From: Zopfochytrium polystomum
Lineage: Eukaryota > Chytridiomycota > Chytridiomycetes > Chytridiales > Chytridiaceae
DNA length: 64,000 bases
Direction: 5' to 3'
Assembly: GCA_025765615.1 (NCBI GenBank)
Contig: JAIVFJ010000006.1
Location: 1 to 64,000 of the forward strand
The notes beneath the pieces are model-generated. The model was given only the letters and a program-made list of their open reading frames with translations, was not told where the DNA came from and searched no databases. Shown here in pieces: positions 55,075 through 64,000 of the stretch. Within the stretch, counting starts at the first letter, position 1; each line of letters begins with the position of its first letter. The position numbers were made by a program, and so were the translations under genes.

Positions 55075-56163
55075 AGGATGCAGAAGGCGGAGTGTGAGAC
55101 TGTGCTCTCTAAATCCTCACCCTGGGCTATGGGTGGCAAATAGAGCAATGGCCTAAATACCAATCCTGAAAAGTGAAAAAGGGCAAAAAGGAGATGTCTA
55201 GGGGTCACTAGACAGGACAATGTATTTGGAGTCTTAAGAAGCCCAAGAAACACAAAGAAACTCTCTTACTACACACAAAGAGAAGACTCTCACACTCAGA
55301 CCAAAGGCAGCTGTGAAAAAGTGGCACACTAGCAAAGAATGTGCAGAGTTCTCTGGTCCATGACACAGAGTGGGCCCAATGGGAGGCAAAAGCCAAAGCC
55401 AAAAGGGACCGGGAAATCCGGTAACAATGCTGGAGGTGCAAGATGCAACAAGCTCCAGGGAGCGGCACTAAGTGCAGCACTCCAATCCAACTGAAGAAGA
55501 CAAGAGAGTGGGGAGGAAAGTGGCCAGACCCCGGTCTGTTGGAGCCACCACCATGGAGCAAGGCTCCCTCTCTGTCAAAGACAAGCCCTAAGTTGGAGGG
55601 GGTTGGACACAGAGGGCAAACACAAGGAACAGTTAGTGTGCAGAGGTGTCTGTTGAATTAAATCAGAACTGTTTTCCACTTAACAGAACCAGACACAACT
55701 TGTCTCACTCCAAGGAGAAGTTCCAACTCAATCCAAGGAGGGGGCACACAGGGGTGGGAGACAGTGGGACTCTTCTTACTTCATCCTACTAGGACACAGA
55801 CATCTGCTTCACCAAGCCAGAGGAATTCCCTATCTTAGAAGCAAGGAAGGTTAACACCCACTCCCTCACCCAAATGTGGCACCATGACATCACAGGCATT
55901 AATCTGAGAGAAAGAGGGTCTGAACCCAGTGAAGACCAGGCCCACCAGAGGCCACAGGAGCCAACAACCAGGGAGGAGGGGGCATACCTGAGAGACCGTT
56001 CCTGCAGCAGTACCTGACCAGACAGCTCATTCATATCCCCTTGAGAGACCTGGATTTGACTAGATGTATTGACAGGAACCTAGAGGCACCACCACAGATT
56101 TACCCTCCATCCTTCCATCACCAAGTGGCTCCTACCCAGTCCAACCTAAACAGCATGCAGAAT

Positions 56164-56250
56164 TGGTGAGGTGCACTGGGGCTTGAACCCAGCACACTGC
56201 CATCATGGCCAAGAGGACTTCAACCTCCTGTCACACACCAGGGGACTGCC
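56164..56250 (-). repeat. tRNA-like sequence 1 (possible SINE head)
   Basis: On the minus strand a perfect T-arm (CTGGGTTCAAGCCCCAG, 56175-56191) follows an anticodon-like stem-loop GGAGG-TTGAAGT-CCTCT (loop centre GAA). The interval between them is 19 bases, longer than class I tRNAs allow. D-arm and acceptor stem do not pair. A tRNA-derived SINE or pseudogene fits better than a gene. Confidence 0.35.
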
Positions 56251-56914
56251 ACCCCCAGCTCTACATACAGTCAGGAAGAAAAGGGCAGGCAAGGGACTTC
56301 AGGCACAGGTTCTCACAGTCAACAAGATGGGGGGCAGCTGCTTAAATAGGAAAGGGTTGGAATCAGCAGGGTGAGGGAAGAAGGAAGGGAAAAGAGGGGA
56401 AAACATATACAAAAGAACAAAACAATAAATAAAACAGCAAAGAAGAGAAAGGAGGAGTGAGTCACCAAACAATGGGGCTGAGCCATCAAACAAGGAAGAC
56501 AGCTCAGAAAATCATGGAGCATTTCTTGGCATCAGCTGCCAAGAAAGATGGAGGAGATGGAGAGAGCTGGTTGGTGCAAAGAGGAAGACAGTCACTCTCA
56601 GCCACACAAGAAAGAAAAGACACAGACAGAGACAACAAGGAAGAAATAAAAGAGAAAACAGGAAAAACAGGAAAAACAGGATAAATTACTAATTGGAAAA
56701 ATAAGTAAAAATCACCAATGAAAAGATAAAGAAAAACCCTGTGATCTCATACCCTTTTTATGAGGTATTACATCATGGTAGCAGGTGGTAGGGCTTGTTA
56801 GCTCTGCCATCATCTTGTTAACTCTGTCCATCTGGGCTTAGCACTTCTCCCACAGAAGTGTTTCAGTCCTAAGTCATTTCCAAAAGTGAGTTGCATTTCT
56901 GCCCAGTCTGTCAA

Positions 56915-56985
56915 CTAGCATGTCTCGAACTTGGCACCTTCCCAATTGAAGGGAGCGCTCTAACCACTGAGCAAGGGAACCTTGT
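56915..56985 (-). repeat. tRNA-like sequence 2 (pseudogene or SINE head)
   Basis: Minus strand TTGCTCAGTGGTTAGAGCG is a strong A box with a perfect D-arm (GCTC/GAGC). A four-pair anticodon stem encloses TTCAATT (CAA in the anticodon position). AGTTCGAGAC resembles a B box, but the T-stem and acceptor stem do not pair. Confidence 0.45.
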
Positions 56986-57539
56986 ATCAGCAATTAGAAT
57001 CAAGACTGAGTCTTTCTGTCTGCAACATCGCCAATAATAAGTAATAATAGTAGAGCTCAGAGGCAGACATACAGAGCCAGTCAAAGGCCGTATGGAAACC
57101 CAATAAATAATAAGAGAGTAGGAATCCAAGCCTAGTCACGTTTTGCCAGCAAAATGCAGGTCGAGACAGGGTGGTAATCCTCACAATTACCAGTTAGAAA
57201 GTGGGTATACACTTAATTTATTTGAGGTCACAGGCTCGACAGCCTGTCGTCCTCACAGGAGCAAGTAAGAAGTCTGGTCCTTTGAGAGCTAGGGCCGCTG
57301 TCGGATGGTGAGTTTGCAAGTGGAGGTGAAGCATAGGATGTCAAGTTCAGTGAGTGGGGCAATAGTGGGGTCTGGCTGAGTGGTGATTGTCAGTATGTGT
57401 TGATCAGCATGGGTGCCGAAGAACATGGAGGGAGGTGGGCTGCTCATGAAATAGGGGGGTGCCAATCCCAATTCAGCACAAAGGTTGTGATGTGGTTGCA
57501 ATGTGGTTGTGGTGGTGAAGGAGGAAAGTGATTGCTGGA

Positions 57540-57990
57540 GGCAATCTGGCAGCAATCTGGAGTCAATATGACGATGATCTGACGACAATTGGATGATGAT
57601 CTGGTGAACTGACAACAATCGGACGTTCTGGTGACGATCTGGAGTCAATCTGGCGACAATCTGACGATGATCTAATGATCTGGAGACAATCTGACGAAAA
57701 TCTGACGTTGACCTGACAATGATCTGGCAATCTGACGAAGATCTGACGTCAATCTGATGATCTGGAGTCAATCTGATGAAGATCTGATGTCAATCTGATG
57801 ATCTGGAGTCAATCTGACATTGACCTGACAATGATCTGACGATAAGATCTGACATCAATCTGGCAGTGGCAAGGCGGTGGGGGGTGGTGGTGGAGGGTTC
57901 TGGAGTCAATCTGAAGTCGATCTGATGATGATCTGACGATCTGACAACAATCTGACGTTGATCTGACGTTGATCTGGCAGTGGGAAGGCG
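57540..57990. repeat. Degenerate ATCTGA(C/T)G tandem repeat
   Basis: About 450 bp built of AATCTGACG / GATCTGATG words. Its clearest part is a 41-bp period: 57737-57777 repeats at 57778-57818 with few changes. Minus-strand frames give Arg/Ser/Asp-rich RQIVARL-like strings that are a product of the repeat. Confidence 0.75.
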
Positions 57991-58428
57991 GTGGAGGGCA
58001 GTGGCAAGGTGGTGGAGGGTGCAGTCTTGAGTGTCACAGCGGCCTGGAGACAGGGAGGGAGGTAGACAGACAACCTGTTGACTTCCACTCCGATAATCAA
58101 ACAGCCTGTTGACTTCTCTTTCACTTTTTGATCGGTGGGGGTGAGGCTGAGATTGCGGCTGGAGGCTGCGACAGATCCGGATAAGGTAGTGGCAAAGCCG
58201 CCACAAGGGGAGATGGATGGGATGGGGGCAACTGGGACAATCCTCACCTGTTTCTCAGAAGAGATTTCTTGGAGAAAAAGCGACGAAGTCGCTGCCAAAG
58301 CAGCCAAATAATCCAGAAATTGAGGAAAGAGCAGTGTCTGTGCCGAAGGCACTGACGCTGGCAAGTAAAAAAAATTGGAACAATTGCAATGACGCCCCAC
58401 AACCCTTGGCGAATTTTCCGCCGACACT

Positions 58429-58510
58429 GGGTTTCCATTCCACTTGATACTCGGAGTAATTGTCAACAGCACCTGGGTTTGCATTGGCAGTGGCTCACTC
58501 TGCCCATAGG
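58429..58510 (+). repeat. Dispersed repeat R2, copy 2
   Basis: GGGTTTCCATTCCACTTGAT... followed by GGTTTGCATTGGCAGTGGCT. Shares both parts with copy 3, so the unit is at least 80 bp there. Confidence 0.65.
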
Positions 58511-58736
58511 TGTAAGCAGTCTACTCTGAGTGAGTGAGTGGAAGGAGTGAATGAACTGGAGATGTGTGTTTGTGGTCCCCAACTTGGTGAGAAAGAGAAA
58601 AAACTCTGTTATGAATAATTGATACATAATGATGATATGCACATTATTATAGTTGCTAGGCAAGGGTGATGGCACAGGGTAAAACCTCTCCTACATTATC
58701 TGCTTGAGCAGAGGAGGAGGAAAACTGTCAACACCA

Positions 58737-58825
58737 GGTTTCAGTTCCACTTAATAATCAGAGTATTTGTCAACAGTGCAAGCCAGTGCCTGGGTCTGCA
58801 TTGGCAGTGGCTTGCTCTCCCCATG
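58737..58825 (+). repeat. Dispersed repeat R2, copy 3
   Basis: Same unit as copy 2, 308 bp downstream, with GGTCTGCATTGGCAGTGGCT. The spacing and direct orientation could be the ends of a small element. Confidence 0.65.
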
Positions 58826-59218
58826 GGCATTGTGAGAACAATAACTGACAGTCACAATAGGTTCAGGTCCGTCTTGTACCTCTTGCTGCTAACCGGTCAG
58901 TTCTGCCTAACAGAGCTGACGAGTGCCTTTTAAGTAATGCGGAGGAGCCTTATCTTCCCTACCGAAACGGCAAGTCACACTTATATTCTAGTTCATAATG
59001 GCTTGTCTTCGGAGACTCATGCAGCGCGGTACCAGCTGGTTCCAACAACACACCGGTGTTATGCTTTTGCCCTTGAACCGAGAGCGTGTACCTTTTGAGG
59101 AAGCCTGCTGAGGCGCCTTAGCTTCCCAATTGTAACAGCAAGTCATGCATATATTCTTGCTCCTAATTGAACTCCTTCCGCAAGGCGCTGGCTGTGTGAC
59201 GCGTACTTCGCATGGAAG

Positions 59219-59252
59219 TGCACTTTTGCTCCAGAGTGTGCAGATGGACTGC
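59219..59252 (-). repeat. Dispersed repeat R1, copy 2
   Basis: Reverse complement of 16993-17026, 33 of 34 bases. Confidence 0.7.
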
Positions 59253-59611
59253 GCTTTTTTCTTATAAACAGGGACTGTCATTCAATAAACCAACAACAAT
59301 TACAACGTGCAAAGCGTTGTCCTCAACACTTACGAGGTTCTTTCCTGTTTTGGAGGGCTGTCTCCATATGTTTTTCGCTTTCCATGCCTTGTCTCTCCAG
59401 CGCATGATCCTTTTGGAAAGCAAAAGGCACATGATTGAAAAACGACCACGGATCGGGCCGCGGCTGTTGATGGATTGTACCGACCGACGCTGAACGGGAG
59501 GCCCAAGCAGAAAAGAGAAAAAAAGTAATAAAAAAAAACAGACATCTTCTTGGAAAGAAGGAGGAGACAACGAGTGCCGAACAGGCACCAAACAAGGCAA
59601 GCGAACTAACA

Positions 59612-59654
59612 ATGAGTCTGTCTGTCTGTCTTGTGCAAGAAGAGACTGACAAGC

Positions 59655-59694
<40 letters not shown>

Positions 59695-59695
59695 G
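59612..59695. repeat. (GTCT)n and (GACA)n arrays, self-complementary
   Basis: A short GTCT array (59616-59631) is followed after about 30 bp by nine or so GACA units (59658-59695). The two are complementary and can fold back. More GTCT words occur at 60150-60215. Confidence 0.8.
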
Positions 59696-60635
59696 AAGCG
59701 AGACAAGACGGGCTCGGGATTCTCCAACGCGCCGCTCGATCGTGAAGGCCGCCGGACGGAGACAACTAATTGCTGTTCGTTCGGGAAAGACGGGAAAGGC
59801 GGGAAGGATTGAATCCTCCTCTCCACACACACATTCCTTTTTGGAACAAACAAGAAGAGACAAGAGGCCAAAACAAAAAAAAATTCTTTTTTTGTCGATT
59901 TTGTTGGTCTTCCACCAAACCCGCCTTCCGGCAGCCAGATCTGGGGGCGATGATGACCCAACCGGAAGGGGAAGTGGGTGGCAGGCAGCCTGTTGGAAAT
60001 TCTCACTTGCTGCTGCATCGATCGCTTTGTCACCAATGTTTACACCAGCTCCCTTTTTTCCTTTTGTCAATGTTGCATGCGATATCTGATGTCTCTGTCT
60101 ACACACAAACTCACCTGTCTGTTGCACTGTAGGGATACAGCCTATGCGTTGTCTGTCTGCACATCTGTCGGTCGGTGCTTCGGCCAGCTTGTCTGTCTGC
60201 ATGTCTGTCTGAGTCGTCCATTCACATTCCTGATCTCGACATCACATAAAATGGCAGACAACTAAAACAAAGGTGTGAAGGCGGACTGCGTTGGAAACAC
60301 AAGCCGCAACGTCACACCATAAAATACGCGCGCACTCAACACACTTACGCGCCCACACCACCCTAACGCGCTATCAAACGTTGTTTCACAGCTTGCCCAA
60401 CTTTTTGAACCTCAACGATCGTGTCGAGCCCTCCCCAGCGACCTCGGCTTTTCCTCTTCCTTTCAACTCGCCTGCGTCTCACTCTCGTCCGTTATCTTTG
60501 AACGCTTGAGGGAGTCTTGCCCAGCCCCGTTCCCCCTTCCCCCTCTGTTCCCTCTCGAACCCACACATTTGCAGTCGTTTTGGCTCAACCTCATTTGGTG
60601 CTCTGCGTGATAGTCGACGGTCAGGAACAGCTTCC

Positions 60636-63600
60636 ATGACCAACTCTCCCGCCTTGGAACCCTCCACCGCACCGCGATCCGAAGGGGCCACATCGGAACT
60701 GCCGGAAGCCCAACATTCCCCTTCCTTTTCCTCCACTGGGCAGCGGCCCATGTCAGCCGGCGTTACCCCCCTCTCTGCGTACGACGAAGATCCTTCCACG
60801 TCAGCAACACCGCCTTTGACACACTCGCCGCCTCCCTCAGTCGCAGACGCTGCAACTGTCGCAAATACAGAAGTCGGAACCGGCAATCGCCGCCGCCGCC
60901 GTGCCAGCGCGGCGACAGCGGTTCCTTCGAACGACGATTACGAGGCGGAGGAAGGCGAAGCGGTGGACTACGGGGAGGACGACGACGAGGACGAAGACGA
61001 CGAGGACGACGATGATGACGAAGACGATGATGACGACGACGATGATGAAGACGACGATGATGTCGATGATGAGGAGGAGGAGGACGGCGAGGAGGGCTCA
61101 CCTGAGGAGCACCGGGTCGGGCCGGCAGCAAAGGGATCGAAAGGAAATCGGCAGAAAAGGTCTGCGGAAGACGGTGCCTCTGCCCCGCGACCCTCGTCAG
61201 TCCGCCGAACACACGGCCCGGAATCCGCCGATGGGAGGGGAGGGGACGCCGCTTCAGCGGCGTCAGCGGCGGCTGCGGTTGCGGCTGCAGCGACGGCGCT
61301 GGGTGCTCTAGCCTCTTCCATGTCAACCACTGGCGGCAGGGGAGGCGACTTTGAGTCTAACAACAGCCAAACGAAGTCTACGGCTCCGGCGCCGGAGGGG
61401 AGCGGTACAGCCGAAACAGCCACAGCGTCAGCAGCAGATACAGCAGCCAACACTGTCGCGACGGCGCCGGCTGCTTCGAGTGCGGCGTCTGCAGCTGGTG
61501 GGACGAAGCGGTCACGCACTGCGCGTGCCTGCGACCCGTGCCGCAAGAAACGGATTAAATGCTCGGGTGAGCGACCTTGCTGCTCAGGCTGCAGGACACT
61601 GCCAAAGGGATCGTGCCACTATGTTCGTAAAGTGACTTTTCTTTTCTTGTGCGTTTTTCCTCCCCTTCTCTCTGCTCGCGTTGACATTACGGATCTATCA
61701 CTCCTAGTCGCCAATGGCGAAAAAGAGACCTCCAACGGTGCGAAAGAATAAGTTTAGCATCCTGGACAAGCGACTGAAGACGGTAGAATTAGTTCTGGAG
61801 CGCCTGAATCCTGGTTGCCTTGCTGAGGACTGGCCCACAAAGGTGCTGGGTCCAGATGCGTCGCTCATGGTTCGTGTAGGCCAGAGACCGCAGCAGCACC
61901 AACCACAGCGACCACAACAAATGCACCAGCAGCAGCAAGGTTCCCCGCTCCCCTTCACCTCAGCAGCAGCGGCAAGTCCTGTTCCGCCAGCTGTCTCCCA
62001 TCCGCCACAATCTCAAACGCAGAGCCACCTCACCGTCCCATCCGTACAAGTCTCACCCACACAGTCTGCCAGCGCCGGCTTACCCTCACAACAACATCAA
62101 CAGCAGTATCACTACCGACCGCAGCGGCCCGCCTCACCTGCGCTTCAACCTACACTTGCCACAACACCAACGTCGTCTTATTCTGCTGTTCCAATTTCCA
62201 AGGTCACCCCGCCTCGCACTCTTTCAAGTTCATCTTCTGTCTCTTCGACTCCCAGTGGTTACCATCCCCAATACGCGCACCTCATTCGTCCACCCACTCC
62301 GACTCCACACCAGCCAACTGCATCCTGGCAGGCTGGTTCCACCCGATACCATCCGCACTCAGGACAAAATCAAGCGCACTCCCAGATGCCGCAGTCGCAT
62401 GGTCAGGGGCTCGCCGTAAAATCCTACGCGTCTCTATTGTCACCGAGCCCATCCGAGCAGCCACCCGGGGCTATGGTCGGTCCATCATACGAGGGTGGGC
62501 TTCTGTTAGACCAGCAGGGGAAGTCTTTTATCTTTTTTGGAGGAACTAGCGCACTAGGTAAGTTGATAAGTGAGACACTTCAGTGTTGGAGAAGGATGTT
62601 CGAATAGTAGTGCTAACCCTGTCCTTATCGAACCATCGCAGGGGGATCGAATAAGAATGATGTTTACAAGTCTCACCCGCAGTGGTCGAGTGGGGTGTTT
62701 TCGATTCCCGGAGCCGTTCCACACACAATATTTCGAGCGCGGCCGCGGCCGCCTGTGCATCGAACGTTACTTCTCCCATACCCACCTCCGCTGGTCTTGA
62801 ACCTGGTCGATCAATATTTTGAAAAGTTTCATGTAGGTCTTTTGAGGGTGTCTTTCTCGAAACGGCCTGTTCATTTCTTCTCACCGATGAACCCCCCTGG
62901 AACCCCAGCCTGAATTCCCGATGCTTGACGAATCTGCCTTCCGTACTGACCTCAACACCCTTCTTACATCCCCCGATCTGGAAGAGGACGTTGTGTGGCC
63001 GCAGATGCTACTCACTTTTTCCATGATGACGCTCATGTCGCAATTCACCCCGGCCACGACATTGTGGGAGGGACGCTTCGACGCGGATGAGTTAGCTCGA
63101 GACTGCTTGTCCCGGGCCAAAAAGATACTATTTGAGCGACTTGAGGAGAGTCAGCTTGCGACCGCACAGGCTTTGGTTGTACTTAGCTTATCGGCGGCGG
63201 GACGGAAGGGCAAGGGGACTGCGACATGGACTTACATGGGAATGGCTGTTCGAAAGTGCCAGGAGGTCTGTCTGAAAAACGTCATTACTCAGCCTGTCTC
63301 ATACTTTTCCCCTTTTGGCAGCTTGGTTTACATCGTGAACTCAAGTCGATGGGCATCAGCCATCCAGACTTGACTGAAGCGAGAATGGAAACTTCTCGTC
63401 GAACATGGTACTGCGTTATGATCGCCGAGGTCTATGTGAGGTAAGGCGACTTCATTTTTCCCGCGATTTGATGAATATGACGGCTCAAATTCGACAAAGC
63501 TTAATGGCCGGCAGACCGCAATCTATCGACGCCAACGACTGGGATGTCAGCCCTCCACGTGCGGACTGCGAAGTAGTTACTAATTTGATTTATCACGCTG

Positions 63601-64000
63601 AGCTAGTCGGCATCCTTGGCTCTATGGCGCGCTTTGGTAACAGGGCACGACCAGCAATCCGCGACGTGTTTATAGCAGAGACCGAAGCACGGCTGAATCG
63701 CTGGTTTCGGTCCATTAATCCGCAATGGCGTGCTGGGGATCTGGGCACCAAGTGGAACGCCCGTAGCTCGATGCTATTAATGTAGGACGTCGCTTTGGTT
63801 ATTCTTCGAATGCTAACCCTTCGTTACTGCTTTTTTTGTTGATTCGCTGCCGACGGGGGGAAAAAACGAATTAGATATCATAGCGCCTGGATCCTGTTGC
63901 ACAAGATTGCCTTTGGCACTATCGAAGACGCTGTTTGCGTCCAGGCTTCCTCGGCGATTGTGGACCTTCTCACTAAATGCGCTCCAGTGATTCGCGAAGG
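60636..64000 (+). CDS. Zn2Cys6 transcription factor (partial, right edge)
   Basis: Exons: 60636-61622, 61708-62557, about 62641-62832, 62909-63265, 63322-63440, 63500-63781 and 63875 to the edge. All introns are GT-AG and 56-93 bp. The zinc cluster RACDPCRKKRIKCSGERP continues CCSGCRTLPKGSC, with Cys at 299, 302, 309, 316, 319 and 327; intron 1 follows CHY. A coiled linker reads LDKRLKTVELVLERL. The third exon joins give LVDQYFEKFHPEFPMLDESAF and later exons give YMGMAVRKCQELGLHRELKSMG and MAGRPQSIDANDWD, typical of the fungal-specific transcription factor domain. Before the zinc cluster there is a Ser/Thr/Pro-rich N-terminus and a run of about 45 almost purely Asp/Glu residues, a likely activation or chromatin-interaction segment. 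Targets are unknown. The start is the first ATG after stops in all upstream frames. No lesion is visible once introns are removed. Confidence 0.88.

Larger units (their letters stand above)
55075..57540. other. Repeat-derived stretch, no gene supported
   Basis: No domain in any frame. May hold the LINE 5' UTR. Two tRNA-like sequences lie at 56164-56250 and 56915-56985 (listed separately). The segment 56600-56700 is A-rich with repeated GGAAAAACA words. Confidence 0.4.
57991..60635. other. Repeat-rich intergenic stretch, no gene supported
   Basis: Holds R2 copies at 58429 and 58737, an imperfect tandem pair around 58940 and 59110 (GAGGAGCCTTATCTTCCC versus GAGGCGCCTTAGCTTCCC, each followed by AGCAAGTCA and a TATATTCT word), the R1 copy at 59219, CTGT/GACA arrays near 59.6 kb and the probable promoter of the Zn2Cys6 gene. 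No domain in any frame. Confidence 0.45.

Noticed and set aside
57540..57990. CRISPR-like array
   Set aside because: Repeats are contiguous and degenerate with no unique spacers of constant length, and the genome is fungal.

Overview
The window looks like a gene-poor, repeat-rich piece of a filamentous or early-diverging fungal genome. The evidence is a Zn2Cys6 transcription factor, an HDEL-terminated BiP, LysM domains, a Plavaka (CMC-type) DNA transposon, a chromodomain LTR retrotransposon, and many short GT-AG introns of about 48-130 bp. The lineage below 'fungus' is not fixed by the sequence. The eight-cysteine module at 40.3 kb and the TIR-NACHT gene recall early-diverging fungi, but that is inference.

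Layout of host genes. 1-2932 (-): NLR-like gene with a PB1-like, TIR, NACHT order, running off the left edge. 4.9-6.5 kb (-): broken LysM-CAP secreted protein. 10.9-11.3 kb (-): cytochrome b5 end of a b5/acyl-CoA dehydrogenase gene, cut off by the Plavaka element at 8.2-10.9 kb. 11.9-12.5 kb (+): decayed fungal gene. 13.2-15.6 kb (+): intact three-exon BiP/Kar2. 26.1-27.6 kb (+): single-pass membrane protein with a Ser/Thr-rich stalk. 36.2-37.0 kb (+): chorismate mutase with a predicted signal peptide. 37.2-38.1 kb (-): MsrA-like protein lacking a visible N-terminal half. 40.1-41.4 kb (+): secreted Cys-rich/EXORDIUM-like protein. 60.6 kb to the right edge (+): multi-exon Zn2Cys6 regulator.

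Layout of mobile DNA. Plavaka (8.2-10.9 kb); a 66-bp inverted-repeat snapback (18.25-18.75 kb) at the left end of a DIRS/Ngaro-like tyrosine-recombinase retroelement (18.4-23.7 kb); a 3.8-kb chromodomain LTR element with identical 308-bp LTRs and a 5-bp target duplication (28.4-32.2 kb); a copia remnant (42.7-46.3 kb) with a solo LTR of the previous family nested in it; and a long LINE with RNase H (47.5-55.1 kb). Several diverged dispersed and tandem repeats, tRNA-like sequences and large GA/CT, CA and GACA microsatellites fill the rest.

The strongest observations are: the LTR element is young by its identical LTRs, has an exact 11-nt self-priming site as in Tf1/sushi elements, keeps gag, protease, integrase and chromodomain, yet has no reverse transcriptase or RNase H; a predicted secreted chorismate mutase keeps every catalytic residue and has the size of the Cmu1 class; and an NLR-like gene combines PB1-like, TIR and NACHT domains. 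The host genes encode ER folding, immunity-type signalling and secreted, possibly host-interacting proteins; nothing suggests they form one pathway.
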